DNA of 64,000 nucleotides from Comamonadaceae bacterium G21597-S1 (GTDB taxonomy: Bacteria > Pseudomonadota > Gammaproteobacteria > Burkholderiales > Burkholderiaceae_C), in NCBI GenBank assembly GCA_027214345.1, contig JAPWHR010000009.1, positions 62,001 to 126,000 on the forward strand, written 5' to 3'. The position numbers were made by a program, and so were the translations under genes. The notes under the pieces are model-generated. The model was not told the origin of the DNA. It made no database searches and saw only the letters and a list, made by a program, of their open reading frames with translations. Below, in pieces: positions 53,703-60,616 of this stretch; position 1 is the first letter of the stretch; each line of letters starts with the position of its first letter.

Positions 53703-54551
53703 ATGTTGACCCTGCCATCGGATCTACCCGAAATCGAACCCGCGCTGGCGACCGCCTTGCGTGCCGCGCTGCTGGCTGGCAATATCATCCGCGCTGCGGC
53801 CGCGAATCCGTCCTCGGTGCAGGCGCGGGAGAAGCGGCCGAACGATTTCGTGACCGAGGTTGACCTGGCGAGCGAGCAGGCCATCGTGCAGACCTTGCTG
53901 GGCGCCTATCCGCACCATGCGGTACGGACCGAAGAGTCGGCCAAGCCCCATGGCCAACCGGCGTCCGATCATGTCTGGATCGTTGATCCGCTCGACGGCA
54001 CGACGAATTTCATCCATGCCTATCCCCAGGTCGGAGTCAGCATTGCACTGGCGGTGCGCGGCCGTATCGCGCATGCGGTGGTCCTCGACGTGATGGCTGG
54101 CGAGTGGTATCACGCCAGCCGCGGGCAGGGCGCATTTCGCGGTGCCAGCCGCCTGCAGGTGAGCCGGCGTGGCGAACTGCAGTCGGCATTGCTCGCCACC
54201 AGCTGCCCGGCACGAGCGGCGCCCGATGGCGCGCGTGCGCTGGAGCTGCTGTGTGACGTGATGGGGCGCGTGGCCGCGATACGGCGCAGCGGTTCGGCCG
54301 CGCTGGACCTGGCCCGGATCGCGGCCGGCCAGTGCGATGGCGGCTTCGACCTGGGACTGAACGCGTGGGATGTCGCGGCCGGCAGCTTGCTGGTGCAGGA
54401 GGCGGGTGGACGGGTCGGTGACTTCTGCGGCGCGAGCGATTTTCTGGAGGCGCGCGAAATTGTCTCCGGCGCGCCGGCCGTGTTCGATGCGCTGGTGGCG
54501 GTGCTGGCGCCTTATTCGCGCCGTGCCAGCGCCTGCGCCGGAAAACCGTAG
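53703..54551 (+). CDS. Inositol monophosphatase family protein
   Basis: 282 residues from the ATG at 53703. Metal-binding motifs EESAKP, WIVDPLDGTTNFIHAYPQ and WDVAAGSLLVQEAGG are all intact, as is the GAFRGASRLQVS core, so the enzyme should be active on a phosphorylated alcohol (inositol 1-phosphate, or PAP in CysQ-like members). Shares a 54-base divergent gap with the GAF-Fis regulator. Its 3' end overlaps antisense with a cytochrome gene by 40 bases. A relation to the aor system is not evident. Confidence 0.92.
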   Translation: MLTLPSDLPEIEPALATALRAALLAGNIIRAAAANPSSVQAREKRPNDFVTEVDLASEQAIVQTLLGAYPHHAVRTEESAKPHGQPASDHVWIVDPLDGTTNFIHAYPQVGVSIALAVRGRIAHAVVLDVMAGEWYHASRGQGAFRGASRLQVSRRGELQSALLATSCPARAAPDGARALELLCDVMGRVAAIRRSGSAALDLARIAAGQCDGGFDLGLNAWDVAAGSLLVQEAGGRVGDFCGASDFLEAREIVSGAPAVFDALVAVLAPYSRRASACAGKP

Positions 54552-54829
54552 ATCGTGCCATTGAGATGGCGCGCGACCTGCAGGATGTCGCTGTCGGTCC
54601 ACTGAAGCTTCTCGATGGCCTGCCAGCGGCGCACCTGTGCCACCAGCGTGGCCCAGTCCGTGACCGCCCGCGCCTCGCGCCAATGCACCTGCCGGTCGTG
54701 GCAGGCGATGCAGTGGTTGTCGTACAGCAAGCGGCCGCGGTTTGCGGGCACGACCGACTGCGCCGGGCTCGAAGCCGGCAACAACGCCAGCAGGACGCCG
54801 GTGATCGTGATCCATGTGCCGGATTTCAA
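54512..54829 (-). CDS. Small c-type cytochrome (monohaem)
   Basis: 105 residues from a TTG at 54829, with GGAG five bases upstream; the frame has no ATG, and a TTG at 54853 would add eight residues. The start gives a clear signal peptide, MKSGTWITITGVLLALLPASSPAQS. Haem site C40IACH (LYDNHCIACHDRQVHW). The C-terminal part LQWTDSDILQVARHLNGTIYGF is a typical c-type cytochrome tail, although an expected Met ligand is not evident. Periplasmic electron carrier. It runs antisense into the inositol phosphatase gene by 40 bases and away from aorA. Confidence 0.72.
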   Translation of the reverse strand: MKSGTWITITGVLLALLPASSPAQSVVPANRGRLLYDNHCIACHDRQVHWREARAVTDWATLVAQVRRWQAIEKLQWTDSDILQVARHLNGTIYGFPAQALARRE

Positions 54830-54847
54830 AGCGACTCCGCGTGCTTG

Positions 54848-54955
54848 TCTCAATTTGAGAATATCTGAGCCCGGACCCGCAGGAACCTAGGGTTCTCCCT
54901 AGGCACCATAGCCGCCCCTGCTTCAACAATGCCTATGTTCACCCGTTCATAGGCA
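54848..54955 (+). promoter_or_regulatory. Three inverted repeats upstream of the aor operon
   Basis: Between the cytochrome gene and aorA. TCTCAATTTGAGA (54848-54860), 6-bp arms around one base. CCTAGGG (54886-54892) and CCCTAGG (54897-54903), 7-bp arms with a 4-base loop. TGCCTATG (54930-54937) and CATAGGCA (54948-54955), 8-bp arms with a 10-base loop. All are perfect. They could be sites for the GAF-Fis regulator, or the last two could be hairpins in the leader. No sigma-54 or sigma-70 promoter can be placed with confidence. Confidence 0.5.
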
Positions 54956-54993
54956 AGGCGCGTCAACGGCGCCATTACCCACAGGAGAGACAG

Positions 54994-55470
54994 ATGCAAA
55001 AGGTGTTGCACATCAACCCGGAGAAGTGCACCGGTTGCCTGCAGTGCGAGATGGCGTGCTCGTTCGAGAACTACGGCACCTTCGCCACCGCCAAGTCGCG
55101 CATCAAGGTGTTCGACTTCCACCACACCGGCAAGAAAGTCCCGTACACCTGCACCCAGTGCGATGAAGCCTGGTGCCTGCATGCCTGCCCGGTGGAGGCC
55201 ATCACGATGAACAAGACCACCGGCGCGATGGAGGTCAACGAGGCCACCTGCGTCGGTTGCAAGGTCTGCACCATCGCCTGCCCGTTCGGAACCATCAACT
55301 ACGTTGAGGAAACCGGCAAGGTCCAGAAATGCGACCTGTGTGGCGGCGAGCCGGCCTGCGCCGACGCCTGCCCGACCGGCGCCATCACCTTCATCGATGC
55401 CAACTGGACCGGCCTGGGCAAGATGGCGCAGTGGGCCGACAAGCTGGGCAATCAGCCCAGCGCAGCTTGA
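54994..55470 (+). CDS. aorA: Ferredoxin-like electron-transfer subunit of aldehyde oxidoreductase
   Basis: 158 residues, ATG at 54994 after CAGGAGAG. Cys motifs for four 4Fe-4S clusters: CTGCLQCEMAC, CTQCDEAWCLHACP, CVGCKVCTIACP and CDLCGGEPACADACP. This HycB/DmsB-like layout is that of the AorA subunit of betaproteobacterial AOR, which forms a chain of clusters between AorB and AorC. Located directly before aorB (15-base gap). The cytoplasmic complex oxidises aldehydes to acids. Confidence 0.93.
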   Translation: MQKVLHINPEKCTGCLQCEMACSFENYGTFATAKSRIKVFDFHHTGKKVPYTCTQCDEAWCLHACPVEAITMNKTTGAMEVNEATCVGCKVCTIACPFGTINYVEETGKVQKCDLCGGEPACADACPTGAITFIDANWTGLGKMAQWADKLGNQPSAA

Positions 55471-55485
55471 TCAAGGAGAACGACC

Positions 55486-57333
55486 ATGTCATGGACTGGA
55501 AAAATCCTCCGCGTCGACCTGACCAAGGGCACGGTCACGGTCGAGGCGACCAATATGGAGTGGGCGCAGGCCTATATCGGCTCGCGTGGCCTGGGTACCA
55601 AGTACCTGGTGGAAGAGGTCGACGCCAAGGTCGATCCGCTGTCGCCCGACAACAAGATCATCTGGGCCACCGGTCCGCTGACCGGCACCATGGCCAGCAC
55701 CGGCGGGCGCTACACCGTCATCACCAAGAGCCCGCTGACCGGCGCGGTCGCCTGCTCGAATTCGGGTGGTTACTGGGGTGCCGAATTCAAGATGGCGGGT
55801 TACGACATGCTGATCTTCGAAGGCAAGAGCCCGAAGCCGGTCTACCTGTACATCAATGACGACGTGGTCGAGTTGCGTGACGCGGCCCATCTGTGGGGCA
55901 AGAGTGTCTGGCAGACCGAGGAGGTGCTCAAGAAGAGCCTGCAGGATCCGCTGACCCGTATCTCCAGCATCGGCAAGGCCGGCGAGAACGGCGTCCTGTA
56001 TGCCAGCGTCGTCAACGACCTGCACCGCGCCGCCGGCCGATCCGGCGTCGGTACCGTGATGGGCAGCAAGAACCTCAAGGCGATCGCGGTGCGCGGCACC
56101 AAGGGCGTGGGCAACATCCGCGACCCCAAGGCCTTCATGAAGGCGGTCACCGAGAAGAAAAAGATCCTGGCCGAGAACGGCGTCACCGGCCAGGGCCTGC
56201 CGACCTACGGCACCCAGGTGCTGATGAATGTCATCAATGAGGTCGGTGCCTTGCCCACACGCAACCACAAGGACTCGCAGTTCGAGGGTGCCAAGGACAT
56301 CTCGGCCGAAGCCATGGCCACGCCACGCAAGACCGACGGCAAGAAGCACCTGGTGACCAACCAGGCCTGCTTCGGCTGCACCATCGCCTGCGGTCGCATC
56401 AGCAAGATGGACGAGACCCACTTCACCGTGGCCAACAAGCCGCAGTACTGGGGCGCCTCTGGCGGTCTGGAGTACGAAGCGGCCTGGGCGCTGGGTGCGG
56501 CCAATGGCGTGAACGATCTCGAGGCGCTGCAATATGCCAACCTGCTGTGCAACGAGGAAGGCATCGACCCGATCAGCTACGGTGCCACCATCGGCGCGGT
56601 GATGGAACTGTACGAGATGGGTGTGCTCACCAAGGAGCAGATCGGCATCGAGGCGCCGTTCGGTTCCGCCAAGGCGCTGGCCTTCCTGACCGAGCAGACC
56701 GTCAACGGCGAGGGCTTTGGCAAGGAGATCGGCCAGGGCTCGAAACGCCTGACCGAGAAATACGGCCACCCGGACCTGTCGATGAGCGTCAAGGGTCAGG
56801 AGTTCCCGGCCTACGATGGTCGCGGCATCCAGGGCATGGGCCTGGCCTACGCCACCAGCAATCGCGGTGCCTGCCACCTGCGGGGGTATACGGTGGCCTC
56901 CGAGGTGCTGGGCATTCCGGTCAAGACCGATCCGCTCGAGCACGAAGGCAAGCCGGAACTGGTCAAGGCGTTCCAGGATGCGACCGCCGCTTTCGATTCG
57001 TCGGGGCTGTGCATCTTCACCACATTCGCCTGGGGCCTGGCCGACCTGGCGCCCCAGATGGCGGCGGCATGCGGCGAGCAATACACGACCGAGGAACTCG
57101 AGAAGATCGGCGAGCGCATCTGGAACATGGAGCGCGAGTTCAACAACCGCGCCGGTTTCACCGACAAGGACGACAACCTGCCCAAGCGCCTGTTGACCGA
57201 GGCCACCAAGACCGGCCCGGCCAAGGGCAAGGTCAGCATGTTGCCCGAGATGCTGCCCAAGTACTACCAGGCGCGTGGCTGGGATGCACAAGGCCGTCCG
57301 ACGGCCGAGACCAAGGCACGGCTGGGGTTGTAA
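55486..57333 (+). CDS. aorB: Tungsten-dependent aldehyde:ferredoxin oxidoreductase
   Basis: 615 residues, ATG at 55486 with AAGGAG upstream. The first part (1-210) is the typical AOR N-terminal domain (GKILRVDLTKGTVTVE, YIGSRGLGTKYL, GPLTGT). The 4Fe-4S cluster ligands are C295-x2-C298-x3-C302 (ACFGCTIACGR) and C509 in DSSGLCIFTTF; the tungsten-pterin region carries GLEYEAAWALGAANG. It oxidises aldehydes, in relatives including benzaldehyde and other aromatic aldehydes, to acids. A tungstate transporter upstream fits its metal need. A terminator hairpin follows before aorC. Confidence 0.97.
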   Translation: MSWTGKILRVDLTKGTVTVEATNMEWAQAYIGSRGLGTKYLVEEVDAKVDPLSPDNKIIWATGPLTGTMASTGGRYTVITKSPLTGAVACSNSGGYWGAEFKMAGYDMLIFEGKSPKPVYLYINDDVVELRDAAHLWGKSVWQTEEVLKKSLQDPLTRISSIGKAGENGVLYASVVNDLHRAAGRSGVGTVMGSKNLKAIAVRGTKGVGNIRDPKAFMKAVTEKKKILAENGVTGQGLPTYGTQVLMNVINEVGALPTRNHKDSQFEGAKDISAEAMATPRKTDGKKHLVTNQACFGCTIACGRISKMDETHFTVANKPQYWGASGGLEYEAAWALGAANGVNDLEALQYANLLCNEEGIDPISYGATIGAVMELYEMGVLTKEQIGIEAPFGSAKALAFLTEQTVNGEGFGKEIGQGSKRLTEKYGHPDLSMSVKGQEFPAYDGRGIQGMGLAYATSNRGACHLRGYTVASEVLGIPVKTDPLEHEGKPELVKAFQDATAAFDSSGLCIFTTFAWGLADLAPQMAAACGEQYTTEELEKIGERIWNMEREFNNRAGFTDKDDNLPKRLLTEATKTGPAKGKVSMLPEMLPKYYQARGWDAQGRPTAETKARLGL

Positions 57334-57353
57334 GCCTCGTCCTCCCCTGCTGA

Positions 57354-57385
57354 CAAGGCGGCTCCGAGGGCCGCCTTGCGTTTTT
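57354..57385 (+). terminator. Rho-independent hairpin between aorB and aorC
   Basis: Stem CAAGGCGGC (57354-57362) with GCCGCCTTG (57370-57378), 9 perfect pairs, 7-base loop, followed by CGTTTTTC (five Ts, 57381-57385). It ends 17 bases before the aorC start. This is a textbook terminator inside an apparent operon; partial read-through would make aorC and the following genes less abundant than aorAB. Confidence 0.75.
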
Positions 57386-57402
57386 CTGAAAGTGAGACTC
57401 TC

Positions 57403-58686
57403 ATGCACCACGTCATACTCGGAGCCGGCCCGGCCGGCGTGATCGCAGCCGAAACCCTTCGCAAGCATGCCCCGGGCGACACCATCACGATGGTCGGCGA
57501 CGAAAAGGAGCCGCCGTATTCGCGCATGGCGATTCCCTACCTGCTGATCGGCAACGTCGGCGAACACGGCACCTACCTGCGCAAGAGCCTGACCCATTTT
57601 GATGACCTCAAGGTCGAGATGGTCCACGGCCAGGCCGTCGGCGTCGATGCGAAGGCCAGGACCGTGACGCTGGACAACGGCAAGGTGCTGAACTTCGATC
57701 GCCTGCTGATCGCCACTGGCTCGCGGCCGGCCAGCCCGCCGATCCCTGGCATGGACCTGCCGGGCATCCATCCGTGCTGGACCATGGACGACGCACGCGC
57801 GATCATGCAGCGGGCGACCCAGGGGGCGCGCGTGTTGCAGATGGGCGCCGGCTTCATCGGCTGCATCATCATGGAGGCGCTGGCGGCCCGGGGCGTCAAG
57901 CTCAGCGTGGTCGAGATGGGCGACCGCATGGTGCCGCGCATGATGGGCCCGACCGCCGGCAACATGATCAAGCAGTGGTGCGAGGCCAAGGGCGTGGAGG
58001 TGTTCACCAAGACCAAGGTCGAAGCCATCGAGAAGGGCGACGCCGGCGCGCCGCTCAAGGTCAGGCTGTCCAACGGCAAGACCATGGACGTCGACCTGGT
58101 GATCAGCGCCACCGGCGTCAAGCCGGCGATCGGTTTCCTCGAGAACTCCGGCGTGACCTGCCTGCAGGGCGTGCTGACCGACGAACACCTGCAGACCAAC
58201 GTGCCCGGCATCTACGCGGCCGGTGACTGCGCCGAGGCGTTCGACAAGGTCAGCAACAAGACCATCATCAGTGCCATCCAGCCCAATGCTGCCGAGCAGG
58301 CGCGCGTGGCGGCGCTGAACATGGTCGGCCGCACCACGGCGCTCAAGGGGGTGACCCAGATCAACGTGCTCGACACCCTGGGCCTGATCTCCACCAGCTT
58401 CGGCAACTGGGAAGGCGTGCCGGGCGGCGAACACGTGGAACTCACCGATGCGTCCGCCGGTCGCCACCTGAGCCTGCAGTTCAAGGACGACGTGCTGGTC
58501 GGCTGCAACAGCGTCGGCTGGACCGACCACGTGGGGGTGATGCGCGGCCTGGTCGAGGGGCAGATCCACCTGGGGGCCTGGAAGGACACGCTCAAGCAGG
58601 ACCCGACCCGGCTGATGGACGCCTATCTGGCCAGTGCGCAGGCACAAAGTGGCTGGAACGGTGCCCAGGACGAGCGACGCAGGTAA
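57403..58686 (+). CDS. aorC: FAD/NAD(P)-dependent oxidoreductase subunit of AOR
   Basis: 427 residues from the ATG at 57403. Two-dinucleotide-binding-domain flavoprotein: FAD site HVILGAGPAGVIAAETL, NAD site VLQMGAGFIGCIIMEALAARG, and the C-terminal FAD loop GIYAAGDCAEAFD. Related to NADH-dependent nitrite-reductase/rubredoxin-reductase type proteins. In the Aromatoleum AOR complex AorC passes electrons from the FeS subunit to NAD+ and lets the enzyme work in both directions with H2 or NADH; the same is inferred here. A terminator hairpin lies just upstream, and the MoaD-like gene 9 bases downstream. Confidence 0.93.
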   Translation: MHHVILGAGPAGVIAAETLRKHAPGDTITMVGDEKEPPYSRMAIPYLLIGNVGEHGTYLRKSLTHFDDLKVEMVHGQAVGVDAKARTVTLDNGKVLNFDRLLIATGSRPASPPIPGMDLPGIHPCWTMDDARAIMQRATQGARVLQMGAGFIGCIIMEALAARGVKLSVVEMGDRMVPRMMGPTAGNMIKQWCEAKGVEVFTKTKVEAIEKGDAGAPLKVRLSNGKTMDVDLVISATGVKPAIGFLENSGVTCLQGVLTDEHLQTNVPGIYAAGDCAEAFDKVSNKTIISAIQPNAAEQARVAALNMVGRTTALKGVTQINVLDTLGLISTSFGNWEGVPGGEHVELTDASAGRHLSLQFKDDVLVGCNSVGWTDHVGVMRGLVEGQIHLGAWKDTLKQDPTRLMDAYLASAQAQSGWNGAQDERRR

Positions 58687-58695
58687 AGTTGCGGC

Positions 58696-58950
58696 ATGAA
58701 GATCACGCTCAAGCTGTTTGCGTCGCTCACCGACTACCTGCCGCCGGCCGTCAAGTACACCAACATGCTGGAGATGGACGTCGCGCCCGACGCCAGCATC
58801 AGCCAGATCATCGCGCCGATGGCGCTGCCGGAGAAGATGGTGCATCTGGTGCTGGTGAACGGAAAATACGTCGAGCCGCAGGACCGGCTGACCCGCACCC
58901 TGGCCGAAGGCGACGTGCTGGCCATCTGGCCGCCGATTGCCGGCGGCTGA
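58696..58950 (+). CDS. MoaD/ThiS-like sulfur carrier protein
   Basis: 84 residues, ATG at 58696. Beta-grasp protein with the C-terminal GG (LAIWPPIAGG) that is adenylated and thiocarboxylated. The pattern KLFASLTDYLPP, SISQII and VHLVLVNGKYVEPQDRLTRTLAEGDVLAIWPP is the MoaD type. MoaD supplies sulfur for the dithiolene of molybdopterin; a copy placed here suggests a dedicated version for the tungsten cofactor of AOR, as seen in other aor clusters. 9 bases after aorC. Confidence 0.9.
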   Translation: MKITLKLFASLTDYLPPAVKYTNMLEMDVAPDASISQIIAPMALPEKMVHLVLVNGKYVEPQDRLTRTLAEGDVLAIWPPIAGG

Positions 58951-59020
58951 CCGGCGACTGCCGCTGCCACGTCGGTGATCCGACCGCACCCCGCGCAGCG
59001 GACCTGAGCGAGACCATTGC

Positions 59021-59320
59021 ATGCAAGCGTTCTACGCAGAGAAATTCGATCGCGAGATGGGGTGCACCGAAAAAGAGTGGCTGGGCTGGCTGCCCCAGGC
59101 CATGGGTCCGCATCCGTACAAGCTGGTGTCGCAGGCCGTCACGGCCGACATCGACGGCGGCAGCCTGTCGTTGTCATGGCGTGTCGGCGAGCCGCGCACC
59201 ATCGCGCTGGCGCGTATTCCGCGCCTGCTGGTCAGCTTCCGGTTCGCCGGGCTCGACGAGGCGCAGCGTTATCGATTCATGAAGCGCTTCGATCTGTATA
59301 TGCAGCGCGGCGGAGGTTGA
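59021..59320 (+). CDS. Conserved-looking protein of unknown function in the aor operon
   Basis: 99 residues, ATG at 59021 with GAGCGAGA upstream, 70 bases after the MoaD-like gene. No signal peptide, no membrane segment, one Cys. The N-terminal half (MQAFYAEKFDREMGCTEKEWLGWLPQAMGPH) is helical and the second half reads as short strands (LSLSWRVGEPRTIALARIPRLLVSFRFAGLD). The final FMKRFDLYMQRGGG is basic. I do not recognise a named family; placement suggests a role in AOR assembly, cofactor insertion or regulation. Confidence 0.75.
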   Translation: MQAFYAEKFDREMGCTEKEWLGWLPQAMGPHPYKLVSQAVTADIDGGSLSLSWRVGEPRTIALARIPRLLVSFRFAGLDEAQRYRFMKRFDLYMQRGGG

Positions 59321-59361
59321 GCGTGGTGCGGGGCCGCGGCCGCGTCTTTGATAATGCGTCG

Positions 59362-60438
59362 ATGCAGACCACCAGCACCCCGACCATGCCCCGCTTGCCG
59401 ACCACCATGAGCGGCGTCCAGCTGACCGGCCACGGCGATCTCGACCGGCTGCAGTGGAGCGATGCCATTCCCGTTCCCCGGCCGGCCCGCGGCGACGTCT
59501 TGATCCGGGTGCGCGCGGCCGGCGTCAACAACACCGACATCAATCTGCGTACCGCCTGGTATTCCAAGGGCGACGGGGCCGCGCAGGATGCCGCCTGGTC
59601 CGGCAGCCCGGTGCAGTTCCCGCGTATCCAGGGCATCGACGCCTGTGGTCACGTGGTGGCGGTCGGCGAGGGGGTCGATGCCGCGCGCATCGGGGAGCGG
59701 GTGCTGGTCGAGCCCTGCCTGCTGCAGGCCGGCGGCGAGGCGCTGGCACAACCCTGGTTCCTCGGCTCGGATTGCGATGGCGCGTTTGCGCAATACCTCG
59801 CCGTCGCGGCGCGCCATGCCTATCGCATCGACAGCACGCTCGACGATGCCGAACTGGCCTCGTTCCCATGCTCCTATTCGACCGCCGAGAACATGCTGAC
59901 ACGTGCCGCGGTCGCGGCTGGAGACCGGGTCCTGGTGACAGGTGCATCGGGTGGCGTCGGCTCGGCGGCGGTGCAACTGGCCCGCGCCCGCGGCGCCGAG
60001 GTGATCGCCGTCACCAGTGCCGACAAGCGCGACGCCTTGCGGGCCCTGGGCGCATCCCGGGCGCTGTCACGCGACGAGAACCTGATCGACACGCTCGGTC
60101 GCAGCAGTGTCGACGTCGTCGTCGATCTCGTGGGCGGAGCGCTATGGCATGACCTGCTCGAGGTATTGCGCAGCGGAGGTCGGCTGGCGGTCGCGGGCGC
60201 GATCGGGGCGCCGACGGTGTCGGTCGACATCCGCACCGTCTACCTGAAGGACTTGTCGATCTTCGGATGCACGGTGCTCGAGCCGCAGGTGTTCGCCCGC
60301 CTGGTCTCGCGCATTGAACAGGGCGAGGTGCGCCCGCTGGTGGCCAGGACGTATGCGCTGCGCGAGATCCGCCAGGCGCAGCAGGCCTTTCTGGGCAAGC
60401 GTCATGTGGGCAAGATCGTGCTGTCCATTCCCGATTGA
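59362..60438 (+). CDS. MDR-superfamily (quinone oxidoreductase-like) dehydrogenase
   Basis: 358 residues from the ATG at 59362; a second ATG at 59386 is also possible, and the frame to 59017 overlaps the previous gene. Medium-chain reductase with GVNNTDINLRTAWYSKGDG, IQGIDACGHVVAVGEGVDAARIGERV and the nucleotide site VLVTGASGGVGSAAVQLARARGAEV. No structural zinc Cys cluster is seen, which fits a zinc-independent quinone or enoyl reductase, although the family also contains alcohol dehydrogenases. 41 bases after the aor-operon unknown gene, so it may be part of the same operon and supply or reduce an aldehyde; that is inference. Confidence 0.85.
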   Translation: MQTTSTPTMPRLPTTMSGVQLTGHGDLDRLQWSDAIPVPRPARGDVLIRVRAAGVNNTDINLRTAWYSKGDGAAQDAAWSGSPVQFPRIQGIDACGHVVAVGEGVDAARIGERVLVEPCLLQAGGEALAQPWFLGSDCDGAFAQYLAVAARHAYRIDSTLDDAELASFPCSYSTAENMLTRAAVAAGDRVLVTGASGGVGSAAVQLARARGAEVIAVTSADKRDALRALGASRALSRDENLIDTLGRSSVDVVVDLVGGALWHDLLEVLRSGGRLAVAGAIGAPTVSVDIRTVYLKDLSIFGCTVLEPQVFARLVSRIEQGEVRPLVARTYALREIRQAQQAFLGKRHVGKIVLSIPD

Positions 60439-60616
60439 AGGCCGGCTCGTCGCGGAACCAGGTGCATATCGAACGTACCGGGTGCGCACGGAATCGTGCA
60501 TGGATCGGCTCACTGCGCAGGCAATGGCTCGACATGGGTTTGCCTGCATCGGTTTGGTGCGAGATGCCTGTGCTTGGTGCGCGCGCGCCGGTCCGGTGCA
60601 TCGGGCGCGGCGTCGC

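Noticed and set aside
54901-54916. Possible sigma-54 promoter (GG-N10-GC) before aorA
   Set aside because: Only the GG and GC spacing fits; the TTGC half reads CCGC, and the neighbouring regulator has no AAA+ domain to activate sigma-54.
54861-54993. Molybdenum/tungsten cofactor riboswitch in the aor leader
   Set aside because: The hairpins do not match the conserved Moco motif as far as I recall it; without a covariance search I can only report inverted repeats.
55489-59022. 1177-codon open frame antisense to aorB, aorC and the MoaD-like gene
   Set aside because: It spans several genes and their gaps, has no family motif, no signal peptide and no ribosome site. It is a codon-bias shadow, although its length is striking.
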